Shown here in pieces: positions 47,501 through 55,753 of a stretch of 64,000 nt of DNA (the stretch's first letter is position 1; each line of letters opens with the position of its first letter). The DNA comes from CAUJIW01 sp963205175 (GTDB lineage Bacteria; Pseudomonadota; Alphaproteobacteria; Sphingomonadales; Sphingomonadaceae). The position numbers were made by a program, and so were the translations under genes. The notes beneath the pieces were generated by a model. That model saw nothing but the letters and a program-made list of their open reading frames with translations. It did no database searches and was not told the DNA's origin. Location: the NCBI GenBank assembly GCA_041060555.1, contig JBEUDS010000001.1; one strand, given 5' to 3'.

Positions 47501-47656
47501 GGTGTAGGTCACGTCCACCGAGACGATGGGCACGTCGATGTTGGGATATTCGCGCAGCGGCAGCTGCAGGAAGGACAAGGCGCCGAAGGCGACAATCAGC
47601 AGGCTGAGAACGGCGGCGGCGACGGGGCGGCGAACGGCGATGTCGGAAAGACGCAT
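44543..47656 (-). CDS. RND efflux transporter permease (HAE1/AcrB type)
   Basis: A 1037-aa inner-membrane proton antiporter of a tripartite pump. N-terminus MRLSDIAVRRPVAAAVLSLLIVAFGALSFLQLPLREYPNIDVPIVSVDVTYTGA is typical of the MexK/MdtB-like HAE1 group. Transmembrane helix 4 holds the proton-relay acidic pair in LVLAIGLVVDDAIVVLENV near residues 400-402. The second half has QIGIIMLVGLATKNGILIVEFANQLRD. It starts 9 bases after the membrane fusion gene. No outer-membrane channel gene is next to it, so it likely shares a TolC-type channel. Confidence 0.95.
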   Translation of the reverse strand: MRLSDIAVRRPVAAAVLSLLIVAFGALSFLQLPLREYPNIDVPIVSVDVTYTGAAAAVIESRITQVIEDRLSGIEGVKAITSSSRDGRSDISIEFDINRDIDDAANDVRDRVSGVLDNLPEEADPPEVSKVDADAQPIMFVGFFSSKHNQLELTDYADRYIVDRFSALSGVAQVRIFGQARPSMRVWLDRQRLTAFGMTTVDVEAALRRQNVELPAGRIESRDVNLTVRVARPYTTPEEFAQLVIGRGTNGYLVRLGDVGRVEVSAENPYTGFRGNGQAMVGLGIVRQSNANTVAVAHAVRALIPEVNRTLPEGMEISVNFDSSVFIDESIKKVYHTLAEAAVLVVVVIFLFLGSVRATLMPALAVPISLVGAFIVLAALGYSINLLTLLALVLAIGLVVDDAIVVLENVYHRIENGETPLVASFRGAGQVSFAVIASTLVVIAVFVPVIFIGGNTGRLFRELAATMIGAVGVSLIVSLTLTPMMCSKILSSQRRPSRLNQWVDGAMTRLGASYRRRLGLLLERFWIVVAAAVGILVLTVAGLALLKGELVPEEDTGLVFINATGPEGLGYDKLLADMLEVERRLMPMTGTDGPVHRLVIRTPGNFGNTADFSTGGGTLALKHWNERDQTTKEVIEEIKQRLNDMPGMRTNANQRSSLGGRGRPVQFVIGGSSFSDLAQARDAIMLAAESYPGLVGLDADYRETKPQLLIDIDTTRAADLGVSVTAIGETLQTMMGSRKVSTYTDRGEEYDVLVQAQRGDRLSVRDLSNTYVRSLTTNELIPLSNLVRMRETADAGTLGRYNKLRAITLEANVAPGYSLGEVLDFLEAEALKQPAVAAVGYKGESRDYRESGSSLTFALILAIVVIYLVLAAQFESFIHPVTIILTVPLAIGGAVLGLHLMGATLNIYSQIGIIMLVGLATKNGILIVEFANQLRDAGRTVTEAIQEAAERRLRPILMTSIATVAGALPLMLAGGAGAASRQAIGIVIVWGVSIATVLTLFLVPVFYRRLAPFTRSPDAVSRDLDGQLGHQEAAPAE

Positions 47657-47665
47657 GACGCGGCC

Positions 47666-48757
47666 TCAGCTCGCGCGGCCGGGCACGCCCGGTTCGGCGC
47701 TCACCGTTTTCAGTACGGTCACCGGCGATCCGTCCCGCATCTTGACCGTGCCTTCGGCGACGATCAGCGCGCCCCTGCCGACACCGGAGGTGACCTCGAC
47801 GAAACCCGGCTCGCGTTCGCCGGTGAGGATGCGCGTCTTGGCCACCTTCTTGGTCTGCGGGTCGATGACATAGACGAACTTGCGGTCCTGTTCGCCGATT
47901 ACCGCCAGTTCCGGCACCGCCAGTGCCCGCCGGGTCTGACGTACGATGTCCACCGTCAGCAGCATGCCCGGTTTGAGTTTGAAGTCGGGGTTGGGGATGA
48001 TGGCGCGCACGCTGATGGCACGGGTCACGGCATCGACCTGCGGGTCGATCGCCTCGATCCGGCCCGTGAACGGCTGGTTGTTGAATGCTGCCGCCCGGGC
48101 CCGTACTTCCTGACCGACTCGAACGACGCTGAGGTAACTCTCCGGAATGGTGAAATCGAGTTTCACCTGGGCGATGTCGCTGACCTGCACGATCGGCGTG
48201 CCGGCCGTGACAATCAGGCCGGGGGAGACCCGGCGCAGCCCGGCAATACCGGTGAACGGCGCACGGATCACCCGGTCAGCGATACGGGCCTGAATGGCAT
48301 CGATGGTGCCGCGCGCGGCATCGCGCTCGGCGATCTGCGTGTCGAGGCGGGCGCTGGTGGCGAAGCCGCGCGTCTGGAGCTGCTGGATGCGCTCCAGTTG
48401 CAGTTGCGCCTCGCGCAGCCGGGCGCGGGCCTCGACAAGGGCGCCTTGCTCCTCGGCGTGATCCAGTTCCGCCAGCACCTGTCCCTTGCGCACAAGCACG
48501 CCGTCGTCGAAATGCAGCGTCTTCACCCGCTCGGTAACGTTGGCGGAAATGACCACCGACTCACGGGCATAAGCGGTGCCGATGGCCTCGATGCGATCCA
48601 CGAAATCATGATCGGCGATGGTGGTGGCGATCACTGCCGTTGGCGGCATGCCGCCGCCATTGCCGCCGCCGCGCGATTTGCCGGCGTCACCCTCGCTGCA
48701 ACCGGCAAGGGTGGCGAGCGACGCCATCAGGAGGGCAAGGGTTGCAGCACGACGCAT
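47666..48757 (-). CDS. RND efflux membrane fusion lipoprotein
   Basis: A 363-aa periplasmic adaptor. ATG 48757 gives a lipoprotein signal (MRRAATLALLMASLATLAGC, lipobox LAGC). Order: lipoyl/hairpin (VKTLHFDDGVLVRKGQVLAELDHAEEQGALVEARARLREAQLQLERIQQL, then VIRAPFTGIAGLRRVSPG), beta-barrel (VKLDFTIPESYLSVVRVGQ) and membrane-proximal domain (VYVIDPQTKKVAKTRILTGE). It is the first gene of a two-gene efflux operon. A longer frame to 48823 lacks a better signal. A 16-bp palindrome upstream may be the operator; no regulator gene is adjacent. Confidence 0.93.
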   Translation of the reverse strand: MRRAATLALLMASLATLAGCSEGDAGKSRGGGNGGGMPPTAVIATTIADHDFVDRIEAIGTAYARESVVISANVTERVKTLHFDDGVLVRKGQVLAELDHAEEQGALVEARARLREAQLQLERIQQLQTRGFATSARLDTQIAERDAARGTIDAIQARIADRVIRAPFTGIAGLRRVSPGLIVTAGTPIVQVSDIAQVKLDFTIPESYLSVVRVGQEVRARAAAFNNQPFTGRIEAIDPQVDAVTRAISVRAIIPNPDFKLKPGMLLTVDIVRQTRRALAVPELAVIGEQDRKFVYVIDPQTKKVAKTRILTGEREPGFVEVTSGVGRGALIVAEGTVKMRDGSPVTVLKTVSAEPGVPGRAS

Positions 48758-48882
48758 GGACACCGCCAGAACAGGGACATTATGATAAAGGGAAAACAGC
48801 CGCCGCGAAGCGCGCCGGCTCAACCCTAGTGCTTACTGATAGTGTGTTGCAAGGGCGTCCCGCGAGTGCAAAAAACTCTCCT

Positions 48883-48898
48883 GGTCCGATATCGGACC
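48883..48898. promoter_or_regulatory. Perfect 16-bp palindrome in the efflux/IFOR intergenic region
   Basis: GGTCCGATATCGGACC is its own reverse complement. It lies 126 bases before the RND adaptor start and 153 before the divergent oxidoreductase. Its form suggests a dimeric repressor such as a TetR or MarR protein. The rest of the 293-base region (48758-49050) has no gene. Confidence 0.55.
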
Positions 48899-49050
48899 CG
48901 GTTCGTCGTCTGGTGATCAGTCGGGCCGCCGTGGCGCATGTGCCGGGGGTGATGGCGCCGCAGCGGAACCAGGCTCCTCGCAACATTCCCTCTTTACTGT
49001 GAAATAAAATTATAGCAGTATTGCTGCCATAAATCGGCAGGGAGGAAGCC

Positions 49051-52000
49051 ATGACATCAACCGGCAAGGTGGTCTCGCTCGACGACAAATACACCCGGGA
49101 ATCGGGCACGGTGTTCATGAGCGGTTTGCAGGCGCTGGTGCGTCTGCCGCTGATCCAGATTGCCCGCGACAAGGCCGCCGGGCTGAAGACCGGCGCGTTC
49201 ATTTCCGGCTATCGGGGCTCGCCGCTGGGCAACTACGACCAGGAACTGTGGCGCGCCGGCAAGTTGCTGGAGGCCAGCAACATCGTCTTTCGTCCGGGCG
49301 TCAATGAAGAGCTGGGCATGACCGCGGTCTGGGGCAGCCAGCAGGTCGGCCTGCGCCCTGGCGCCACCGTCGATGGCGTGTTCGGCATCTGGTACGGCAA
49401 GGGACCGGGCCTCGACCGCGCGATGGACGTGCTGAAGCATGCCAATGCCGCCGGCACCGCGCCGCATGGTGGCGTGCTGGCCATCGTCGGCGATGACCAT
49501 GGCGCCAAGTCCTCGACCCTGCCGCACCAGTCGGACCATAATTTCAAGGCGGCCTTCGTGCCGTTCCTCTACCCCGCCAGCGTCCACGAGTTCGTCGAAT
49601 ACGGCCTGCTCGGCATCGCCATGTCCCGCTATTCCGGCTGCTGGGTCGGCCTCAAGGTGACGTCCGATACCGTCGAGTCCTCCGCCACCGTTGATCTGGC
49701 GGTGGAGCAGCGCGAGATCAGGGTGCCCAATTTCGAACTGCCCCAGGGGGGCGTGCACATCCGCCTGTCCGACAGCTGGCGCGAGGAGGATTCCCGGCTG
49801 CAGTTCTACAAGGGCTTCGCGGCGCTGGCCTTTGCCAAGGCCAACAAGATCGACCGGGTGATCTGGGACAGCCCGAGGCCGCGCATCGGCATCATTTCCG
49901 CCGGCAAGTCCTACGCCGATACGCTGCAGGCGCTGGCCGAGCTGGGCATCGACGAGCAGGTGGCCGCCGACATCGGCTTGAAGCTCTACAAGGTCGGCAT
50001 GCCCTGGCCGCTGGAACCCGATGGCGTGCGCCAGTTCTGCGAAGGCCTGGAGGAAGTGCTGGTCATCGAGGAAAAGCGCGAGTTCATCGAGCACCAGCTG
50101 AAGTGGCAGCTCTACAATTGGGACGAAAAGGTACGCCCGCGCGTGGTCGGCAAGCAGGACGAGGCCGGCGACTGGCTGCTGCACCCGGACAACGAGCTGA
50201 CGCTGGGCGAGATCGCGCATGTCATCGCCCGGCGGCTGGCGCGCATTCATTCCTCCGAACGCATTGTCGAGCGGCTGGCATTCTTCAACGCCCGCGACAA
50301 GGCCCGCAAGGCGGTGGCGCCACCGGTGGTGCGCAAGCCCTATTTCTGCTCCGGCTGCCCGCACAACAGTTCGACCAAGGTGCCGGCGGGCAGTCGCGCC
50401 TTCGCGGGCATCGGCTGCCACATCATGGCGCTGTGGATGGATCGCAACACCGACACCTTCACGCAGATGGGCGGCGAGGGCGTGACCTGGGTCGGCGAGG
50501 CGCCGTTCACCACCGACAAGCACGTGTTCTGCAATCTGGGCGATGGCACCTATTTCCATTCCGGCATTCTCGCCATCCGCCAGGCGGTCGCCGCCGGGGT
50601 CAATGTCACCTACAAGATTCTCTACAACGATGCCGTGGCGATGACCGGCGGCCAGCATGTCGACGGCGAGCTGACGGTGCCGGAAATCGCCCAGCAGCTG
50701 GTGGGCGAGAGCGTGCGCAAGATCGCCGTCGTCACAGAGGATCTGTCGCGCTACACCGGCGTCAAGCTGCCCGATGGCGTCGAGCTGCACGAGCGGGCGG
50801 TGATGGACCGGCTGCAGCGCGAGTTCCGCGAGCTGCCGGGCTGCACCGTCATCATCTACGACCAGACCTGTGCCGCCGAGAAGCGCCGCCGGCGCAAACG
50901 CGGCCAGTTCCCCGATCCCGACCAGCGGGTGATGATCAATCCGCTGGTGTGCGAGGGCTGCGGTGACTGTTCGGTGCAGTCCAACTGCGTGTCGGTGGAG
51001 CCGCTGGAAACCGAGTTCGGTCGCAAGCGCACCATCAACCAGTCGAGCTGCAACAAGGACTTCTCCTGTCTCAAGGGCTTCTGCCCCAGCTTCGTGACCG
51101 TGGAAGGGCCGCAGATCGCCAGGCCGGCGCTGCCCAGGGACACCGATTTCGCCGCCGGCGTGCCGCTGCCGGCGCTGCCGCCGCTGGAGCGCGACTACAA
51201 CATCTTCGTCACCGGCATCGGTGGTACCGGTGTGCTCACCGTCTCGGCGCTGCTCGGCATGGCGGCGCACATCGACGGCAAGGCCTCGACCACCGCCGAC
51301 ATGGCCGGTCTCGCCCAGAAGGGCGGGGCGGTCTATTCCCACGTCCGGCTGGGTGCCAGCAACGATGACCTGCTGAGCCCGCGCATCATCGCCGCCGGCT
51401 GCGATCTGCTGCTGGCTTGCGACGCGGTGACGGCGACGTCACCGGCCGCCCAGGACCTGCTGGACCCGCAACGGACCGCGGCAGTGGTCAACAGCGCCAT
51501 CGCGCCGGTCGCGGATTTCGTCCGCAACCGCGACTTCGACTTCAAGGCGGCCCAGGTGGAAAAGGCGATTGCCAGCGCGACCAATCCGGCGGCGTCGGAT
51601 TTCGTCGCCGCCGAGAAGGTTGCCGTAGCGGTCATGGGTGACGCCATCGCCACCAACATGATGATGCTGGGCTATGCCTGGCAGCGCGGCCGCGTGCCGC
51701 TGAGCTTCGAGAGCCTTGACCAGGCAATCGTGCTCAACGGCGTGGCAATTCCGTCCAATCGGCGTGCCTTCGCGCTTGGGCGCCTGCTGGCGCACGATCC
51801 GGCGGCGGTCAGCCGACTGATCGAGCAGGCTCATGGCCGGGCGCCGGCGCCGGTCGCCACCACGCTCGACGAGGTGGTCGCCCGCCGGGTCGAGGAACTG
51901 ACGGCCTACCAGAACGCGGCCTATGCCGGGCGCTACGCTGCCCTGGTGGCGCGCGTGCGCGCCGCCGAGCAGGCGGTGGCGCCGGGGTCGCAAGCGCTGG

Positions 52001-52521
52001 CGCTGACGGTGGCCCACAACGCCTTCAAGCTGATGGCCTACAAGGACGAGTATGAGGTGGCGCGGCTCTATACCGATGGCCGCTTTGCCGAGACACTGCA
52101 GGCGCAGTTCGCTGCCCACAAGGGACTCAAGCTGCATCTGTCGCCGCCGCTGCTGACGCGGCTCGATCCCAACACCGGCCGGCCGCGCAAGATCGCGGTG
52201 GGCGGCTGGGCGCTCGGCTCCTTCCGGCTGCTGGCCCGGCTCAAGGGGCTGCGCGGCACCGCCTTCGATCCGTTCGGCTACACGGCGGAGCGTCGGCGTG
52301 AACGGGCGTGGATCGCGACTTACGAGGCGCTGGTGGACGAACTGCTGGCCGGTCTCGACGCCGACCGGCTGGCGCTGGCGGTGGAGATCGCCGGCCTGCC
52401 GGACCAGATCCGCGGCTTCGGCCCGGTGAAGGAAGCCAGCATGGACGAGGCCGAGGCACGCAAGGCAGCGCTGCTGGCCCGCTGGCATGCGCCGGCGCAG
52501 GTGGTGCACGACGCCGCCTAG
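49051..52521 (+). CDS. Indolepyruvate ferredoxin oxidoreductase, fused large form
   Basis: A 1156-aa fusion of alpha and gamma parts that oxidises aryl pyruvates (from aromatic amino acids) to acyl-CoA with TPP and iron-sulfur clusters. Order: pyrimidine-binding domain (GAFISGYRGSPLGNYDQEL, GVNEELGMTAVWGSQQ), TPP-binding domain (FAGIGCHIMALWMDR, FCNLGDGTYFHSG, YNDAVAMTGGQHVDG), a cysteine cluster (CEGCGDCSVQSNC, SCNKDFSCLKGFC), and the gamma domain (NIFVTGIGGTGVLTVSALLG, MAGLAQKGGAVYSHVRLG). A further C-terminal domain ends the chain. This large form occurs in aerobic proteobacteria. GGAGGAAG is 5 bases before ATG 49051. Transcribed alone. Confidence 0.94.
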   Translation: MTSTGKVVSLDDKYTRESGTVFMSGLQALVRLPLIQIARDKAAGLKTGAFISGYRGSPLGNYDQELWRAGKLLEASNIVFRPGVNEELGMTAVWGSQQVGLRPGATVDGVFGIWYGKGPGLDRAMDVLKHANAAGTAPHGGVLAIVGDDHGAKSSTLPHQSDHNFKAAFVPFLYPASVHEFVEYGLLGIAMSRYSGCWVGLKVTSDTVESSATVDLAVEQREIRVPNFELPQGGVHIRLSDSWREEDSRLQFYKGFAALAFAKANKIDRVIWDSPRPRIGIISAGKSYADTLQALAELGIDEQVAADIGLKLYKVGMPWPLEPDGVRQFCEGLEEVLVIEEKREFIEHQLKWQLYNWDEKVRPRVVGKQDEAGDWLLHPDNELTLGEIAHVIARRLARIHSSERIVERLAFFNARDKARKAVAPPVVRKPYFCSGCPHNSSTKVPAGSRAFAGIGCHIMALWMDRNTDTFTQMGGEGVTWVGEAPFTTDKHVFCNLGDGTYFHSGILAIRQAVAAGVNVTYKILYNDAVAMTGGQHVDGELTVPEIAQQLVGESVRKIAVVTEDLSRYTGVKLPDGVELHERAVMDRLQREFRELPGCTVIIYDQTCAAEKRRRRKRGQFPDPDQRVMINPLVCEGCGDCSVQSNCVSVEPLETEFGRKRTINQSSCNKDFSCLKGFCPSFVTVEGPQIARPALPRDTDFAAGVPLPALPPLERDYNIFVTGIGGTGVLTVSALLGMAAHIDGKASTTADMAGLAQKGGAVYSHVRLGASNDDLLSPRIIAAGCDLLLACDAVTATSPAAQDLLDPQRTAAVVNSAIAPVADFVRNRDFDFKAAQVEKAIASATNPAASDFVAAEKVAVAVMGDAIATNMMMLGYAWQRGRVPLSFESLDQAIVLNGVAIPSNRRAFALGRLLAHDPAAVSRLIEQAHGRAPAPVATTLDEVVARRVEELTAYQNAAYAGRYAALVARVRAAEQAVAPGSQALALTVAHNAFKLMAYKDEYEVARLYTDGRFAETLQAQFAAHKGLKLHLSPPLLTRLDPNTGRPRKIAVGGWALGSFRLLARLKGLRGTAFDPFGYTAERRRERAWIATYEALVDELLAGLDADRLALAVEIAGLPDQIRGFGPVKEASMDEAEARKAALLARWHAPAQVVHDAA

Positions 52522-52553
52522 ACATCGGTAACGCCGGCTTCTAAATCGACAGC

Positions 52554-53393
52554 ATGAGCACCCCGTCCAGCACCCTTCGTTCGTTCGTCAAGATGCACGG
52601 ACTCGGCAACGATTTCGTGATCTTCGACGCGCGCGAGCAACCGCTGGCGCTGACCACCGACATGGTGCGGCGCCTGAGCCATCGCCAGACCGGCATCGGC
52701 TGCGACCAGCTGATCGTCATGGAGGCCGCGCCCGACGACGGGTCGAAGGCGGACGTGTTCATGCGCATCTACAATGCCGACGGCAGCGAGGTTGCCGCCT
52801 GCGGCAACGCCACCCGCTGTGTCGCCTCCCTGGTGGGCCGCGAGGCGGTGCGCATCCGCACCAAGGCTGACCTGCTGACCGCCTCGCTGGAGGCGGGAAC
52901 GGCGACCGTCGACATGGGGGTGCCGCGCTTCGACTGGCAGGATATTCCGCTGTCGATGCCGATGGATACGCTGACCATGCCGGTGGGCTGGGAGCTGCTT
53001 GGCGCGCCCTCGGCGGCCAATGTCGGCAACCCGCATGTGATCTTTTTCGTCGAGGACGTGACCAAGGTCGATCTCGCCCGGCTGGGGCCGCTGATCGAGC
53101 GCGACCCACTGTTCCCGGAGCGGGTCAACGTCAATGTCGCCCAGATCGTCGATCGCAACGAGCTGAAGCTGCGGGTGTGGGAACGCGGCGCCGGCCTCAC
53201 CCTGTCGTGCGGCACCGGCGCCTGCGCCACCGTGGCGGCGGCGGTGCGCCGCAGGCTCACCGAACGGCGGGTGACGGTGCACCTGCCCGGCGGCGTGCTC
53301 AACATCGAGATCACCGGGGCCAACCGCATCCTGATGGGCGGCCCGGTGGCGACGGCCTTCACCGGCACGGTCGATCTCGCCGCCTACGTCTGA
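52554..53393 (+). CDS. dapF: Diaminopimelate epimerase
   Basis: A 279-aa cytosolic enzyme that converts LL- to meso-diaminopimelate in lysine and peptidoglycan synthesis. It starts with FVKMHGLGNDFVIFDAR. The two catalytic cysteines are in AACGNATRCVASL and LSCGTGACATVAAA. The Asn/Glu residues binding the substrate are seen in SAANVGNPHVIFFVED. It follows the oxidoreductase by 32 bases. In this lineage dapF usually precedes mtaB and ftsY; here a chemoreceptor lies between. Confidence 0.96.
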   Translation: MSTPSSTLRSFVKMHGLGNDFVIFDAREQPLALTTDMVRRLSHRQTGIGCDQLIVMEAAPDDGSKADVFMRIYNADGSEVAACGNATRCVASLVGREAVRIRTKADLLTASLEAGTATVDMGVPRFDWQDIPLSMPMDTLTMPVGWELLGAPSAANVGNPHVIFFVEDVTKVDLARLGPLIERDPLFPERVNVNVAQIVDRNELKLRVWERGAGLTLSCGTGACATVAAAVRRRLTERRVTVHLPGGVLNIEITGANRILMGGPVATAFTGTVDLAAYV

Positions 53394-53536
53394 GGCCGCC
53401 GCCCGCGCACCATGTCCCGGCAAGGGGCGGGGGCAAAGGGGTAGGCGGGCGAAGGGGGCGCGGCGGTCGACAGCGCCGGGTGGGCGGGCCGCGCAAGGCC
53501 CGCGGTATCCGCCGTGCGGACGATATCATCGTTGCG

Positions 53537-53548
53537 ATCCAATTGGAT
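53537..53548. promoter_or_regulatory. 12-bp palindrome before the chemoreceptor
   Basis: ATCCAATTGGAT is a perfect palindrome in the 262-base space between dapF and the chemoreceptor gene, 108 bases before its start, in the most AT-rich part. It could be an operator or part of a promoter; a chance occurrence is possible. Confidence 0.35.
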
Positions 53549-53655
53549 AACCATGTTTTAACCGGCTGGTGCAACCATGGCCGCCAAGAGTGGTTTGGCG
53601 TCCCGTGTCGGTATCCTGACAGCCGTGGACGCGTGCTGATAAGGGATTTGCCGGG

Positions 53656-55671
53656 ATGACGTCCGCTGACCATCGAGCCATGCGTAGCTACCGCAACGAG
53701 AGCGATGCGGACATCCTTGGGCGGCTGGAATATCTGGGTCTTGATGACATGTCGTGCGCCGCGCTGCGGCGGGTCGCGCCGCTGTTGACGGCCGCGATCC
53801 CCGGCATCCTCGATCGTTTCTATGACCACAACCGGCGTTTCGCCGAGATTGCGCCAATGCTGCGCGGCGACGGCAAGGTCGAGATGCTCAAGCGGGCGCA
53901 GGTCGGCCACTGGCAGCGCATGCTCTCGGGCAATTATGACGCCGGCTACCAGCAGGCCGTGGACGCCGTGGCGCGCGCCCACCAGCGTATCGGTCTCTCG
54001 CCGCGCTGGTATGTCGGTGGCTACGCCTTCATCCTGCGCCAGTTGTTGCGCGTGGTTGAGGAGGGCGTGCACGATGCGGCCGAAGCGCGCCTGGCGCGCG
54101 AGGCGGTGGTGATGGCGGTGATGCTCGACACCGAACTGGTGATCTCCGCCTATTTCGACGGCATGACCGAGCAGCGCATGGCCGAGGTCGAGGCGATGGT
54201 CATCGGCATTGAGAGCGAGTCCCGTGATTCGGTGGAAAGCGTCGAGCACTTCACGACATTCCTGACCGACAGCGTCGGCACGCTGAACCAGAACCGCAAT
54301 GCAATGATCGGCAGCGCCCATGCGGCGGCGCAGGCCTCCTCCGACATCCTGGAGGCCTCGGAGTCGGTCGCCGGCGCCGCTGATGAACTGCGCCAGTCGA
54401 TCACCGAGATCTCCATGCAGGTGAGTGTATCGGCCCGGCAGGCCGCCCGCAGCGTCGAGGAGGCGGATACCGCCAAGGCAGTGGTCTCGGACCTTGATCG
54501 CTCGGCGGCCGAGATCGGCGATATCCTGGCGCTGATCACCAACATTGCCCGCGAGACCAACCTGCTGGCGCTCAATGCCACTATCGAGGCCGCCCGTGCC
54601 GGCGAGGCCGGCAAGGGCTTCGCGGTGGTGGCCTCGGAGGTGAAGGGGCTGGCCGGCCAGTCGGAACGCGCCGCCCGGGATATCAAGGATCGTGTGACAC
54701 GGATCCAGACGTCGGTGCGGGCCGCCGTGGAGGCCATCGGTCGTGTCGTCGCGGCGATTCACGAGGTCGAGGGCAACTCGCAGGCGGTTGCGGCCGCGGT
54801 GGAGGAACAGACATCGGCGACCAGCGGCATCGCCGACAATGTGGCGCAGGTCGCGCACAAGGCACGCGAGGTGCGCGATCGCATGGGCGAGGTCGAAGGC
54901 GCCATCAACGAGTCCGCCAGGGCGACCGAGACGGTGGAGTCGAGCGCTGTGCGCCTGAAAGACGCACTGGGCACCCTGCCGCAGTTGCTCAGCCGCGCCA
55001 TCCGCACGGTTTCGGACATCGCCGACCGGCGCGCTCACCGCCGTCGGCCGGTGTATATCGATGCTCAGGTGGCATTTGGTGAGCGCATCCTGAACGTGGT
55101 GATGCGCGACCTTTCGGAGAATGGCGCCTTTGTCGACGATGCCGTCAACGGCAACGTCGAGGGCGTCGACAGGGGCGCGCAGGGGCTGCTGAAGTTCCAG
55201 GGTCATACCCAGCCCTGCCGGGTGGTCGCCACCGCGCAGGGGCTGAACCTGGAATTCACCGGGACGCCGATGGCGGGCGCTGTCGTCAATCAGCTGGCGG
55301 TGGACAGCACCCGCCACCTGGTGGACCTGGCCAAGAACGATCATCGGGCCTGGGTCGCGAACGTGGTGGACGGCCTGGAAGGGCGCAAACAACTGCGCGC
55401 GGCCGACCTCAGCACCCACCACAGTTGCCGGCTGGGCCGCTGGTACGACACCATCGACGACAAGATGACACTGGAGCTGAAGGCCTATCGGGAGATGGCG
55501 GAGCCACATCGGCGGGTCCATACCGCCGGGCGGGAGGCGCTGCACGCGCAGGGGCGTGGCGACCACCAGCAGGCCACCGAGTGGCGACGCGAGCTGGAGG
55601 CCGCGTCCGGCGAGGTGATCGCCATGCTGGATCGTTTCAACGACGAGTTCGTGGCGGTGATGAAGGGCTGA
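53656..55671 (+). CDS. Globin-coupled chemoreceptor with PilZ and CZB domains
   Basis: A 671-aa soluble chemotaxis transducer. Residues 1-165 are a globin-coupled sensor domain: His109 in ARAHQRIGLSPRWYVGGY is the likely proximal heme ligand, with His85 in VGHWQRML also nearby. Residues 210-440 are an MCP signalling domain (ISMQVSVSARQA, IARETNLLALNATIEAARAGEAGKGFAVVASEVKGLA). Then a PilZ domain (about 455-535) with an Arg-rich motif RRAHRRRPV and DLSENGAF, the c-di-GMP-binding pair. Then a CZB zinc-binding domain (about 550-650) with CRLGRWYD and several His. There is no transmembrane segment. It likely senses oxygen, zinc or oxidant, and c-di-GMP together. It lies between dapF and mtaB. Confidence 0.93.
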   Translation: MTSADHRAMRSYRNESDADILGRLEYLGLDDMSCAALRRVAPLLTAAIPGILDRFYDHNRRFAEIAPMLRGDGKVEMLKRAQVGHWQRMLSGNYDAGYQQAVDAVARAHQRIGLSPRWYVGGYAFILRQLLRVVEEGVHDAAEARLAREAVVMAVMLDTELVISAYFDGMTEQRMAEVEAMVIGIESESRDSVESVEHFTTFLTDSVGTLNQNRNAMIGSAHAAAQASSDILEASESVAGAADELRQSITEISMQVSVSARQAARSVEEADTAKAVVSDLDRSAAEIGDILALITNIARETNLLALNATIEAARAGEAGKGFAVVASEVKGLAGQSERAARDIKDRVTRIQTSVRAAVEAIGRVVAAIHEVEGNSQAVAAAVEEQTSATSGIADNVAQVAHKAREVRDRMGEVEGAINESARATETVESSAVRLKDALGTLPQLLSRAIRTVSDIADRRAHRRRPVYIDAQVAFGERILNVVMRDLSENGAFVDDAVNGNVEGVDRGAQGLLKFQGHTQPCRVVATAQGLNLEFTGTPMAGAVVNQLAVDSTRHLVDLAKNDHRAWVANVVDGLEGRKQLRAADLSTHHSCRLGRWYDTIDDKMTLELKAYREMAEPHRRVHTAGREALHAQGRGDHQQATEWRRELEAASGEVIAMLDRFNDEFVAVMKG

Positions 55672-55753
55672 GAGGCGGCGCGATGCCGGTCCGCGTTGGC
55701 GGCGACCGACCGGCGCATTCCCTTGTCCGTCGTTTTGCCGTATAGCCCCGGCC

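Noticed and set aside
49057..51342. 761-codon minus-strand open frame opposite the indolepyruvate oxidoreductase
   Set aside because: Antisense shadow without domain features.
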